Notes under the pieces: model-generated | Told to the model about the DNA's origin: nothing | The model's database searches: none | The model's input: the letters and a program-made list of their open reading frames with translations, nothing else | Program-made: the position numbers and the translations under genes | In this document: piece by piece, positions 8,734-15,835 of the stretch | How positions within the stretch are numbered: the stretch's first letter is position 1 | How the letters are laid out: each line of letters opens with the position of its first letter | From: Bacteroidetes bacterium UBA6221 | GTDB taxonomy: Bacteria; Bacteroidota; Bacteroidia; Chitinophagales; Chitinophagaceae | NCBI GenBank assembly: GCA_002421685.1 | Contig: DISB01000017.1 | Coordinates: 1-64,000, forward strand | Length of the DNA stretch: 64,000 bases | Reading direction: 5' to 3'

Positions 8734-9732
8734 ATGGTAGAAACAGAAGTCAAAATACTTGTAAACAGAAAATCTGACATAGACACTGTTAGGCAAAATA
8801 TTATTAATAGTAATCTTCGCTTCCCAGTTTACATCTTTGAGTTTGATAATCATTACGAAATAGAGTTTGTCAGCGACTATGAGGAATGGGAACTTGACGA
8901 CAAGATTCTAAATAGTTTTTCAGATTATAAATTTACAACTGATCTTGAAAAAGGAAGAAAAGAAATAAGGTTACAAATCTGTAGATACCAGTCAGAACTT
9001 TCGACAGACAACTGGGGAAGACCAATAGAAAATCCCCTAAATGAAACCAAGTTTCTAATAAAAAACTCAGAAACCGTAGTTGAAAAATTTAACCCACAAG
9101 TCACGGTATTATTTGAGGGAGTTCAACAAAACTATTTCATCAACATAGTTAATGGCATAAACAGGTCAACGGATGAAAAAGGATTTCTACTTCTCAACGA
9201 ATTTAGAATAAACTATGAGAAAGGAAATGATGAAATTTTTAACGACAGTCTGTATAAGACAGAAAATGAGGCATTCCGTTTTGGCTATTACAAAATGCAA
9301 GACGTAGTAAATGAAGACTTCAAGAAATATATCCTGGAAAAGAAAAAGCAAATACATGAGCTGCATAAAATTCCACGAAAAATTGTTAGAGATTTTATTA
9401 ATTCATGCAACAATAATGAGATAGCAGGAATTTTAAGAAACCTTGACAATTCTATAGTTTATGAAAAGCGCGTTCAGCATCAAACAAAAGAAAGAACTGA
9501 GGGTATCCAGCAATTTGAAGATTATTTAAAATCTCCAAACCAAGAATTATGTTCAAAAAAATTCACTATAAGGTCTTCCTGGGATATTCGCTTGCCATAC
9601 ATTACAATAGGAGTAAAGTATTTTCCACATACAGATAACAAAGAAAAACAAGCTCAAATGGTCATGAAGTATAAACGAATTAGTTTTACACTAAAGGACA
9701 ACAAAATAATTGATATAGAAGAAAACCAATAA
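8734..9732 (+). CDS. Hypothetical protein, partner of the NucS-like gene
   Basis: The 332-residue product is rich in Lys, Glu, Asn and Ile and visibly more A+T-rich than the host genes to the right. I recognise no family. A stretch near residues 200-225 (KKYILEKKKQIHELHKI) is a charged helix. The last 80 residues (FEDYLKSPN.. to IIDIEEN) have the alternating strand pattern of a small beta-rich domain. There is no signal peptide or membrane helix, so it should be cytoplasmic. It begins 14 bases after the nuclease gene. Together they could be a two-gene defence module; no sequence motif proves this. Confidence 0.7.
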   Translation: MVETEVKILVNRKSDIDTVRQNIINSNLRFPVYIFEFDNHYEIEFVSDYEEWELDDKILNSFSDYKFTTDLEKGRKEIRLQICRYQSELSTDNWGRPIENPLNETKFLIKNSETVVEKFNPQVTVLFEGVQQNYFINIVNGINRSTDEKGFLLLNEFRINYEKGNDEIFNDSLYKTENEAFRFGYYKMQDVVNEDFKKYILEKKKQIHELHKIPRKIVRDFINSCNNNEIAGILRNLDNSIVYEKRVQHQTKERTEGIQQFEDYLKSPNQELCSKKFTIRSSWDIRLPYITIGVKYFPHTDNKEKQAQMVMKYKRISFTLKDNKIIDIEENQ

Positions 9733-10013
9733 ATATGGCACATAACAAGGCGTTGCCGCCGTTAGTGGCAAGTCAAATGGGTTATTAAATTGCAATTGAA
9801 TTAAGCAAATACTACTATTCAAAAGCCGCTATTGGAGCGACTTTCAAGTTTAGTGAACCTTATTGGACGTTTATCGAACTGGCTGGTTGAGGGATAAGGG
9901 TATTGGAGGCGTAAACTATCTGTAAGGTTAATACCAAGACTAATGAAACTTATAAAATGACGTATTTTTCACTATATTGATAGTGTTATTGATATTAAAC
10001 CTTTTAATTTATT
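9733..10013. other. Noncoding spacer with a small attC-like stem-loop
   Basis: Just after the stop codon lies TAACAAGGCGTTGCCGCC followed by GTTAGTGGCAAG, where TTGCC can pair with GGCAA. The TAACAAGGCGTTG string resembles the start of some integron attC sites. No paired right-hand core site is evident, so the reading is weak. The rest holds no gene I can support. Confidence 0.25.
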
Positions 10014-10346
10014 ATGAGCGAAGCATGGTATCCTCAATTTGTTTCTCAATTTTGGATAGCCTCAAGTAAGTGGCATCATAAAAAAGAAGAGACAATTATG
10101 ACCTGGAAAACAGATGTCCTTTTCCGATTCGATGGTGGTAACGATTGTGATTGGTCAAAAGAATTACATTTTCCAATAACTCTCTTTCCAAAACATCCAA
10201 CAAAAAAGGATGTTTTGGTTAAAGCTTTAAAAGTACTTGAAAAAGCAAGACCTACCCATGAGTGGATTACTGAAAAGGATCAACTAATAGCTATAGGACA
10301 GTGGGATAACTATAACGATGAATGGGTAATTACGCATAAATTCTAA
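10014..10346 (+). CDS. Small hypothetical protein
   Basis: The 110-residue product is of unknown family. A second good start, ATG at 10098, gives an 82-residue protein beginning MTWKTDVLFRFDGG, which may be the real one because the first 28 residues look unstructured and Trp-rich. The core has alternating hydrophobic residues and many acidic ones. The next gene follows after 21 bases on the same strand. The size and acidic character would suit an immunity or anti-restriction type protein, but that is only a guess. Confidence 0.55.
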   Translation: MSEAWYPQFVSQFWIASSKWHHKKEETIMTWKTDVLFRFDGGNDCDWSKELHFPITLFPKHPTKKDVLVKALKVLEKARPTHEWITEKDQLIAIGQWDNYNDEWVITHKF

Positions 10347-10367
10347 CCTTAAAAAAACATATGTTTT

Positions 10368-10628
10368 ATGAGAACTGCCAACGGATTAGATGAGTTTTAT
10401 TCACGCTACAAATCGAATGGAGATTTTGAATATTTTGTAGATGACAGAGGCAATTATGAAAGGGGATATCCTCATGTACACATCATCTTTTATGAGAGCA
10501 GGAACATTGTGCGAGTAATTGCCAGTCAAGACCGCGGCGACCATCGTTGGCAGATAGATTTAGATGAGCCTGACGGAAGTGATGTTAACAGTGCTATCCG
10601 TACTGCTATTGAATGCCTTAATTGGTAA
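10368..10628 (+). CDS. Small hypothetical protein
   Basis: The 86-residue acidic product contains YFVDDRGNYERGYPHVHIIF and a later ASQDRGDHRWQIDL segment. It probably folds as a small alpha/beta domain and has no membrane or signal segment. I do not recognise the family. It is probably co-transcribed with the gene at 10014. Confidence 0.55.
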   Translation: MRTANGLDEFYSRYKSNGDFEYFVDDRGNYERGYPHVHIIFYESRNIVRVIASQDRGDHRWQIDLDEPDGSDVNSAIRTAIECLNW

Positions 10629-10634
10629 GCGCAA

Positions 10635-10964
10635 TTAGTTCTCAATGAACAAAAATTGCTTGAAGTAGGAAACTATATATTGTGACACTAATTGTAAGTC
10701 CTTGATATTAAGGGAGAGTTCGTTACTTATTTCTGCGTAATTAAGAAGTATTTCTATTGCAGCTAATACTCTTCTTTCTTTCTCACTATACTCATTATAA
10801 TGCCTCTCCCCTTCAAGAGTTATTCTATCCTTCAATCTCTCCAGCCAACTACACAACAACAAAATATCTCAGGTAGCTGCATACGCCTCTATCTCTGTTA
10901 ATATATTCTCCAAATTTCCCGCCGAATTTCTGTCAGTAGAAAACGCATAAGGCTGATTCTGCAT
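10635..10964 (-). CDS. Hypothetical protein interrupted by one in-frame TGA
   Basis: Reading from ATG at 10962-10964, 31 codons (MQNQPYAFS...EAYAAT) run into TGA at 10869-10871. The same frame then continues for 77 more codons (DILLLCSWLERLKDRI...) to a true stop at 10635. If the TGA is read as an amino acid the product has 109 residues and is largely helical. There is no frameshift and no other stop. The family is unknown. It is one of five genes in this area with the same property, and with glycine the join reads AYAATGDILLL. In the standard code it is a pseudogene. Confidence 0.6.
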
Positions 10965-10987
10965 TTTATTTGTACTTATAAAAAAGG

Positions 10988-11182
10988 TTAGAATAACTGA
11001 ATTACCACAAAAGTCAATGCTAAATTAAAGCCCACTGCAAAAACAGGAAAATAACCATCTTTGCCTACAACACTTATCATTGCTGCAACTTCGGCTTGTA
11101 ACTTAAATTTGTAATCACCCTCTTTTTTATTCGGCATTTCTCCTTCCATAGCTGGAATTATTGCAACTTTACTAAATAACAT
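10988..11182 (-). CDS. Small hypothetical protein
   Basis: The 64-residue frame may instead start at Met16 (MPNKKEGDYKFKLQ..), giving 49 residues. The C-terminal 20 residues (FAVGFNLALTFVVIQLF) are hydrophobic and could be a membrane helix or a buried strand pair. No family is recognised. It lies upstream of, and in the same direction as, the TGA-interrupted gene at 10635 but contains no internal TGA. Confidence 0.4.
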   Translation of the reverse strand: MLFSKVAIIPAMEGEMPNKKEGDYKFKLQAEVAAMISVVGKDGYFPVFAVGFNLALTFVVIQLF

Positions 11183-11207
11183 TAATAATTTTTAAAATAA
11201 TCGGAAC

Positions 11208-11453
11208 ATGGACAAGAATTTCAGTTTAATGATAAAACGCAAGGGAGAAACATCTTTTGCGCTACATAGTGAGCCTGTCGCTACATATATACCTCGGATT
11301 GGAGAAAAGGTCGAACTAAATATAGATAACACAGGGTATATCTTTGAAATAACCGATATTATCTACCCGCTAAGTGAATTGGCCAATGTTGCTGAAATAT
11401 ATGCTGTAGAAGTCGCCACAACAACCGAGTATTTATCTTTGCTAAATACTTAG
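11208..11453 (+). CDS. Small hypothetical protein
   Basis: The 81-residue product has a beta-rich pattern (VATYIPRIGEKVELNIDNTGYIFEITDII) like a small OB- or SH3-type barrel. No family is recognised. It ends TAG and overlaps by 4 bases the end of the convergent gene at 11450. Confidence 0.5.
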   Translation: MDKNFSLMIKRKGETSFALHSEPVATYIPRIGEKVELNIDNTGYIFEITDIIYPLSELANVAEIYAVEVATTTEYLSLLNT

Positions 11454-11821
11454 TATTCTGTATCAAGCCCATTTTCTCTAAAAATATCGTCAGCTTGTTC
11501 TATTATGTTATCCAGTTCCTCTTTCGAGTAAAATCGCATGGTTAGTTTTGCTTTTAAGTCTTGCAACTGTGCAATAGCCTCTTTTGAGCCAATCTGCTTT
11601 ATACCAGCCTCGATAGCATCACGGACATTCATACGAACTGCTGCAAAAGCCTTCTGAAACTGATACTCTCTTTCGTCTTGTGTAAAATATAACGTCTTTG
11701 TTTCAAGATTACGGTGTGCGTGTTCCATGCTTCTGTAAATATCGGCATCAGCACCGTTTGAGTAGTTTCTACCACAGCGGTAGACCCTGCGCAATAAAAA
11801 CTCGTATTCCATTGCTTCCAT
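11450..11821 (-). CDS. Hypothetical helical protein
   Basis: The 123-residue product looks almost entirely helical, with heptad-like spacing in KEAIAQLQDLKAKLTMRF and EELDNIIEQADDIF. No signal peptide or membrane helix is present and no family is recognised. It ends TAA and has no internal TGA even though it contains several glycines. Confidence 0.5.
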   Translation of the reverse strand: MEAMEYEFLLRRVYRCGRNYSNGADADIYRSMEHAHRNLETKTLYFTQDEREYQFQKAFAAVRMNVRDAIEAGIKQIGSKEAIAQLQDLKAKLTMRFYSKEELDNIIEQADDIFRENGLDTEY

Positions 11822-11899
11822 GTGTTTCTACTTTTTGTTTGTAGGTAACAAGATAATCATTTTTGAGTAAATTACATTCCTACAAAAAGAAGTTGTTAT

Positions 11900-12190
11900 A
11901 TGGATGCAAAAAATCCCATGATAGAGAAATACGAACTCATAAAGGAAATACACTACATTTTTGACAATGATGTGCCAAAGATAAAAGGCAGAATATATAA
12001 AATTCTATTGGGCGCAAATGCGCAATATACCTGGGAAATAAACTACTATTGCAGGCTTGCAAACGAAGTGACTGTTTATACACCCTCTGCACCATTTGCA
12101 GATAGCGAAACCGCTATACAAAGCCTATTAGACAAGTATGTGAAGCGATTTGAAAATGCTGTAGATTGGGTTGAGAATGAAAATTATTAA
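11900..12190 (+). CDS. Small hypothetical protein
   Basis: The 96-residue product contains YELIKEIHYIFDND and a Tyr/Trp-rich centre (YTWEINYYCRLANEV), and ends in an acidic helix. No family is recognised. Its stop codon is immediately followed by the right copy of the 275-bp direct repeat, whose leading hairpin may serve as its terminator. Confidence 0.5.
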   Translation: MDAKNPMIEKYELIKEIHYIFDNDVPKIKGRIYKILLGANAQYTWEINYYCRLANEVTVYTPSAPFADSETAIQSLLDKYVKRFENAVDWVENENY

Positions 12191-12465
12191 TAGCCCCCTG
12201 CAAAACAGGGAGCTAAGGTTAACAAATGGTGTGCAGCCCTTTTCCTAAAGCCGCTTACAAAATGTGAGTTTTTTTTAGCTTGCCCACGTTTGGACGGACT
12301 TACCTAAAGGATTTCTGCACCAGGTATACCTGTTTACCTTCTTTAGTATTCGCTTGCGAACATCAGTGTGCAGTAATCATGTTCCGGCCCATACTCGCCG
12401 CTCTCGATCATTTCCTTGTTCAGGTTGTCAATGAAAAAGAGTTTGCGGCCCTGTTCGTCCGTATA
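12191..12465. repeat. 275-bp direct repeat, right copy
   Basis: This is the partner of 6681-6955, same orientation. It includes the hairpin AGCCCCCTG / CAGGGAGCT (one base changed against the perfect left copy) and the 3' part of the intact gene at 12343-12693. Confidence 0.9.
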
Positions 12466-12693
12466 GACAAAGATGTAATCGGCCCCATCGTTATGCCAGA
12501 CGTAGTTTTTGGCATCAACATAGATTTCCATGATTTCCTCAACGGTTAGTTCCGTAGCTACGCCACTGGTAGTATAGAACTGGCCGGCAAAGAAGTAGCT
12601 GCCTTCTTTTTCCTGCGGTTTGCGTGTCCATTTTGTTATTGTTTTACTTGTCATTGCGTTACGTTTTTGTTTAACAATAACTTTCTCTTGCAA
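12343..12693 (-). CDS. Hypothetical protein, intact parent of the fragment at 6832
   Basis: The 116-residue frame may start at Met14 (MTSKTITKWTRKPQEKEG..), giving 103 residues. The product is acidic, with an aromatic-rich core (GSYFFAGQFYTTSG, NYVWHNDGADYIFVYTDEQG) and an ending MFASEY. It could be a small antirestriction- or immunity-like protein, but I recognise no family. A 3' copy is present 5.5 kb to the left, which shows that the locus has recombined. Confidence 0.6.
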   Translation of the reverse strand: MQEKVIVKQKRNAMTSKTITKWTRKPQEKEGSYFFAGQFYTTSGVATELTVEEIMEIYVDAKNYVWHNDGADYIFVYTDEQGRKLFFIDNLNKEMIESGEYGPEHDYCTLMFASEY

Positions 12694-12783
12694 TCCAGGA
12701 AATTATCTGTATAAGGTGGCTACATGATTTAGCGGACGGTGTCCGTAGCCTCAATTAATGAGAATGATTTGAATGCAAGAAGG

Positions 12784-12805
12784 CCCCTCTATTCAGAGGG
12801 GTTTT
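12784..12805. terminator. Terminator hairpin at the end of the MazF-like gene
   Basis: CCCCTC (12784-12789) pairs with GAGGGG (12796-12801), followed by TTTTCTT on the plus strand and by a weaker T-rich run on the minus strand. It overlaps the TAG stop of the MazF-like gene. Confidence 0.6.
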
Positions 12806-13352
12806 CTTGTACTTCCATTCAGAGCATGATTTGTGCTCATGCTGTAATTGCCTGTATTACTTTAGGGTCGGTTATAGTGCCTACCTGTTTTCCTACTCTT
12901 CTGAGCGATACTGCACGCATTTGTCTAATCCTGGCAAAAGAGTTCTGGAACAGTTTATTGTCATTGTCCTTTGGCACCAACACATCGTACCTGTCGGATT
13001 GTTTCTGCTGGAGTGCAGAGGTCAGCGGGATGACGATTATATCGTCTCATTTGGTGCTATGGTCGGCTTTGAAGATGATACTTGGTCTGTCGCCATTAAC
13101 CTCGCTACCGGTATTCATACCGTAGCTGACTACAAAGACCTGTCGTTTTACAAAAGTCTGTGATGCGGGTAAGGGTTTATTGTTCTTAAACAGTTGTGTT
13201 ACAAAACCGTGAGCGTGATTTACAAAGCCGTGTTCTTTAGGGCTGGTATTATTTACAAATTCATCCAGGAGTGCAATCTTATAGCTCTCCGAAAAAACTT
13301 CTGTTCATAGTACCTCTTTAAGAGTAATGTCTAGCTGGTAGTCTTTTGTCAT
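12789..13352 (-). CDS. MazF/PemK-like toxin with four in-frame TGA codons
   Basis: From ATG at 13350-13352 to TAG at 12789 there are 187 codons with TGA at codons 16, 102, 172 and 178 (13305, 13047, 12837, 12819) and no other stop. The core KRQVFVVSYGMNTGSEVNGDRP then IIVIPLTS is the MazF/PemK signature: basic strand, GSE, G-x-RP, then VxPLTS. TGA 102 falls in STK-x-DDIIVIPL, where relatives usually have Gly. TGA 178 falls in IML-x-MEV near the end, where LG is usual. MazF-type proteins cut mRNA. In the standard code only 15 codons would be translated. No antitoxin gene is visible immediately upstream. Confidence 0.75.
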
Positions 13353-13570
13353 GGCTGTAATGATTAAGATGTAAAATAACAGCGCGTATAAACCATGACA
13401 AACGGGTGATACTTCTTACCTACTCACTACATTTACAAATCAGCTATAAAGCATATTTCATATTGACAGTGAAATCATAGTAACAGTTTTGAATGCGATT
13501 GCAACAGGAATGATAATTTTTTTCAACATTTTATCAATTATTGATAATCTATTCATCTGATAAACCTAAG

Positions 13571-14551
13571 CTAAGTCACACCATTCAGAATCCTGGTATC
13601 AATGTCTTTCGTTAAAGACATCTGCTCAAAAGGGCTGCTATGGGTGTACATATTTGTAACGGTTAATGAACTATGCCTGAGTTTATCCCTTACCTGAACA
13701 ATCGTACACCCAGACTGTATCAAATGCGTGGCTAGCGTGTGGCGGTAGATATGGGTATTAGTTTTTGTAGTAATCCCTGCTTTTGTACCAATCATCTTGA
13801 CCATCTTATTTAGTCATTGTTCGGTAAAAGTCTTATTTGAATCAAATGTGTATGGCGTAAAAACATATTGAAAACTTACCTGTGGAAACATTTTGCGTCT
13901 GACAGCGTGGTACATCATTAAATGCTCTTTTGCGGTTTCACTAAAGGTTATCGCAGCGTATTTTTTACCTTTACCCAGGACAGCGCCGATAAGGTCACTG
14001 AGATTTATATCCTGCATTTTGAGCATTCTTAACTCAGCGTTACGTAATCAGGTTGTGTATAGAAACCGGATGACTGCACGGTAGAGATAAGCGTTATACT
14101 TTTCAGTTTTGCTCGTATCTGTGCTTACTTCATATACGCGTTGATCCAGGTACGCCAGTATCTTCTTCAGTTCTTCTTTAGTGAGATATTTCGGAATGGG
14201 ACGCGGCACATCACCGACAGGTACGTCAACCGGCGTCAAGTCTCATAACAGGTTATCACTTTCGAGCCATTTTATATATGCTCTTAATTTCACCATAATT
14301 TTATATATGGAGTACCTGCTTAGGTAGTCGTATTCACCTCTCTCATTTTTTTGTAACCTCTTTCTGTTATGCAACCATTCGTGAAACCTCACCATATGTG
14401 TAGGCTTCAGGGTCTTTATGTCAGTATTTCCATACAACAACGAAAAGTATTGCAACGCCAGTTGGTTGGCTTTTACGGTAGCCGGAACACAACGCCTTCT
14501 ATATTGCAGGTAGAAAAAGTAGTCATTATAAGTGTCTATCACTAACGGCAT
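13571..14551 (-). CDS. Tyrosine recombinase with three in-frame TGA codons
   Basis: The frame runs 326 codons from ATG at 14551 to TAG at 13571, interrupted only by TGA at codons 103, 168 and 246 (14243, 14048, 13814). Read through, it is a complete XerC/D-like integrase: N-terminal SAM-like domain, Arg170 in TT-x-LRNAEL, Lys194/196 in LGKGKKYA, His267-x-x-Arg270 in HIYRHTLATHL, His293 in LRHSS, and Tyr302 in NMYTHS. TGA 168 takes the place of the near-invariant Gly of TGLR; TGA 246 lies in EQ-x-LNKMVK, where XerD relatives have QG. Its start overlaps the upstream Cys-rich gene by 26 bases. In the standard code this would be four fragments. Confidence 0.85.
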
Positions 14552-14894
14552 GTTTTGCTTGGGTTAGGTGATAAATCTCTTTACGGATACCTGCTTTAAA
14601 TTTCTCTAATGCTATTTCGGCTATCTGCTCATACTCTTTATGCCAGGTGGTTAATCTTCGTACCTGCGTTATGCAGCGTTGGCACATCGTCAGTCAGTAC
14701 ACCGCTAACACATCACCTTCCAATTCCTTTTGAGAACTTGCCTGGCAGTCCTGACACATAACCTGCTGACATAATCGGCACCCTGTTACCGCCTCTTTTC
14801 TTGCATAATTAAAAGAAACACCTTTCATATATTGGGAATGGAACTCCCAACAAAAGGTGCATACTTTCATACTTGTTCTTTCGACGATAGTCAT
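14526..14894 (-). CDS. Cys-rich putative zinc-binding protein with one in-frame TGA
   Basis: From ATG at 14894 (or MKVCTFCW at 14870) the frame reaches TGA at 14694-14696, continues 55 more codons and ends at TAA at 14526. The product (114-122 residues) has Cys pairs CTFC, CRLCQQVMCQDC and, after the TGA, MCQRC, as in a zinc ribbon; the last pair is lost if TGA is a stop. The C-terminal half is a charged helix (HKEYEQIAEIALEKFKAGI). The end overlaps the integrase start by 26 bases in another frame, typical of a translationally coupled pair, which supports the longer reading. Function unknown. Confidence 0.65.
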
Positions 14895-15070
14895 CAGCAA
14901 GTGGTAACGAGTAAAATACAATAACTCAATTACCACTTGCACAAATCATATTTGATTTGATAGCATCGTACATAAAATATGTACAATTGCAAGTGATAAT
15001 TGAAAATTAATTCAACTACAGTACCAGGGTTGGAAAGGGGTATTGCTTTTCCAAAGATGTGTTATAATAT

Positions 15071-15099
15071 AAAAAGCCTGATAACGCAGTTACCAAGCT
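15071..15099 (-). terminator. Strong minus-strand rho-independent terminator
   Basis: AGCTTGGTAAC and GTTATCAGGCT pair along 11 positions (two G-T pairs), loop TGC, followed on the minus strand by TTTTTATATT. Confidence 0.8.
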
Positions 15100-15250
15100 A
15101 CTTTATGTGAGTGATGTTTTACAAACTTACTCTCTCGTTACTCGGTCCCACGGGGAATTGAAACGTTTCTCGTTTCCATTTTCTCAGCCGCTTTGGACCT
15201 CATCGGCAGCCCTGGCGGCCAGCATAAACAAGAAAATAATGTATCGTAAG
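15071..15250 (-). ncRNA. Candidate structured RNA of the mobile module
   Basis: On the minus strand the interval has several nested inverted repeats, such as GCCGC with GCGGC and GAAAC with GTTTC. It then ends in a clear terminator: an 11-bp stem (15075-15085 with 15089-15099, loop TGC) followed by five Ts. A strong terminator with no gene in front of it suggests a small RNA. The sequence reminds me of a conserved noncoding segment near mobilisation modules of Bacteroidetes; I cannot verify this. The 5' end is a guess. Confidence 0.4.
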
Positions 15251-15385
15251 TCCTTCACATTATTACAGCTTGATAGGTTCGACTATATGAATATTCATTC
15301 AATTTTCAAGAGTATTTGGAGCAACCAGTAAAATATTATTAGCTACCCCCATCAAAATAATTTACAAATTAGTCTGCATAGCGTC

Positions 15386-15571
15386 TTACTGTTCTTCCAG
15401 TAGTTTTTCGATTTCTTCTATAGCCTGTACGTACCCATTATGGTATATCCTCTCATCTACATGCTTTTTAGGCGGTCTGTTCCTTAAAAGTATTTTTATT
15501 ACATATTCTAATGTCGTTTTATCAAGTTGGATATTCGGCATAGTATCAATATGGATAAAAGATAAAATCAT
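15386..15571 (-). CDS. Small hypothetical protein
   Basis: The 61-residue frame more likely starts at Met11 (MPNIQLDKTTLEYV.., at 15541), giving 51 residues. It is helical, basic in the middle (RNRPPKKHVDER) and acidic at the end (EEIEKLLEEQ). It starts 17 bases after the end of the RelE-like gene on the same strand and has no TGA. The function is unknown; a small accessory or regulator in the same operon is possible. Confidence 0.5.
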   Translation of the reverse strand: MILSFIHIDTMPNIQLDKTTLEYVIKILLRNRPPKKHVDERIYHNGYVQAIEEIEKLLEEQ

Positions 15572-15587
15572 ATTTAGTTATAATTTC

Positions 15588-15830
15588 TTACTGCCTCTTA
15601 TAAATATCCCCTCTCGGTCAGATTTTAATAATAACTATCCTCCCGTTTTCATCTGTATAGATAACCCTTAACCAATCATTTACTTTTCGCCTGTATTCGT
15701 TTTTTCTATTCACCATTCTTTTTATGTTCATCCTCTCAGTATGACCTGATACGATTGCTCTCAGACCCGTAAGGATGTCGTCCCTCAGTGCTTTAGGTAG
15801 TTTTCAAAGGTATTTTTCTCGTTGTTGCAT
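15588..15830 (-). CDS. RelE/ParE-like toxin with two in-frame TGA codons
   Basis: From ATG at 15828-15830 the frame has TGA at codon 9 (15804) and codon 71 (15618) and ends at TAA at 15588, 80 residues. The reading MQQREKYL-x-KLPKALRDDI, then NDWLRVIYTDENG and IVIIKI-x-PRGDIYK, is that of the RelE/ParE fold. The tail G-x-R-x-x-Y is conserved in that family and the second TGA takes the place of its Gly. These toxins act on ribosome-bound mRNA or on gyrase. In the standard code only 8 residues are made. It starts 5 bases after the antitoxin stop, the usual antitoxin-first arrangement. Confidence 0.8.
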
Positions 15831-15835
15831 GCTGT

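Larger units (their letters stand above)
14943..15385. other. Noncoding interval holding a possible structured RNA
   Basis: I support no protein gene in this 443-bp interval. Short frames exist on both strands but their composition is poor. The main features are the minus-strand candidate RNA and terminator at 15071-15250. Confidence 0.4.

Noticed and set aside
12739..13163. Plus-strand reading frames opposite the MazF-like gene
   Set aside because: They are long only because the true gene on the other strand lacks certain codons; composition is poor and the minus-strand protein is recognisable.
15137..15170. A solo CRISPR repeat of another type (GGGGAATTGAAAC near 15158)
   Set aside because: Only one copy, no second repeat at a constant distance and no cas genes beside it.
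15100..15250. Hammerhead-ribozyme-like core in the candidate RNA
   Set aside because: The sequence has CCGATGA where the core needs CUGANGA, and stem I/III could not be formed.
15107..15331. Plus-strand 74-residue frame
   Set aside because: It begins at GTG with no supporting signal, is Ser-rich and lies over the candidate structured RNA.
10635..15830. TGA as Trp (code 4) or as selenocysteine in the interrupted genes
   Set aside because: Trp at TGLR, Q-G, MazF and RelE-tail positions is not supported by the families as I know them. The positions are not Cys/Sec sites and I saw no SECIS-like hairpin after the TGAs. Both remain testable by alignment.
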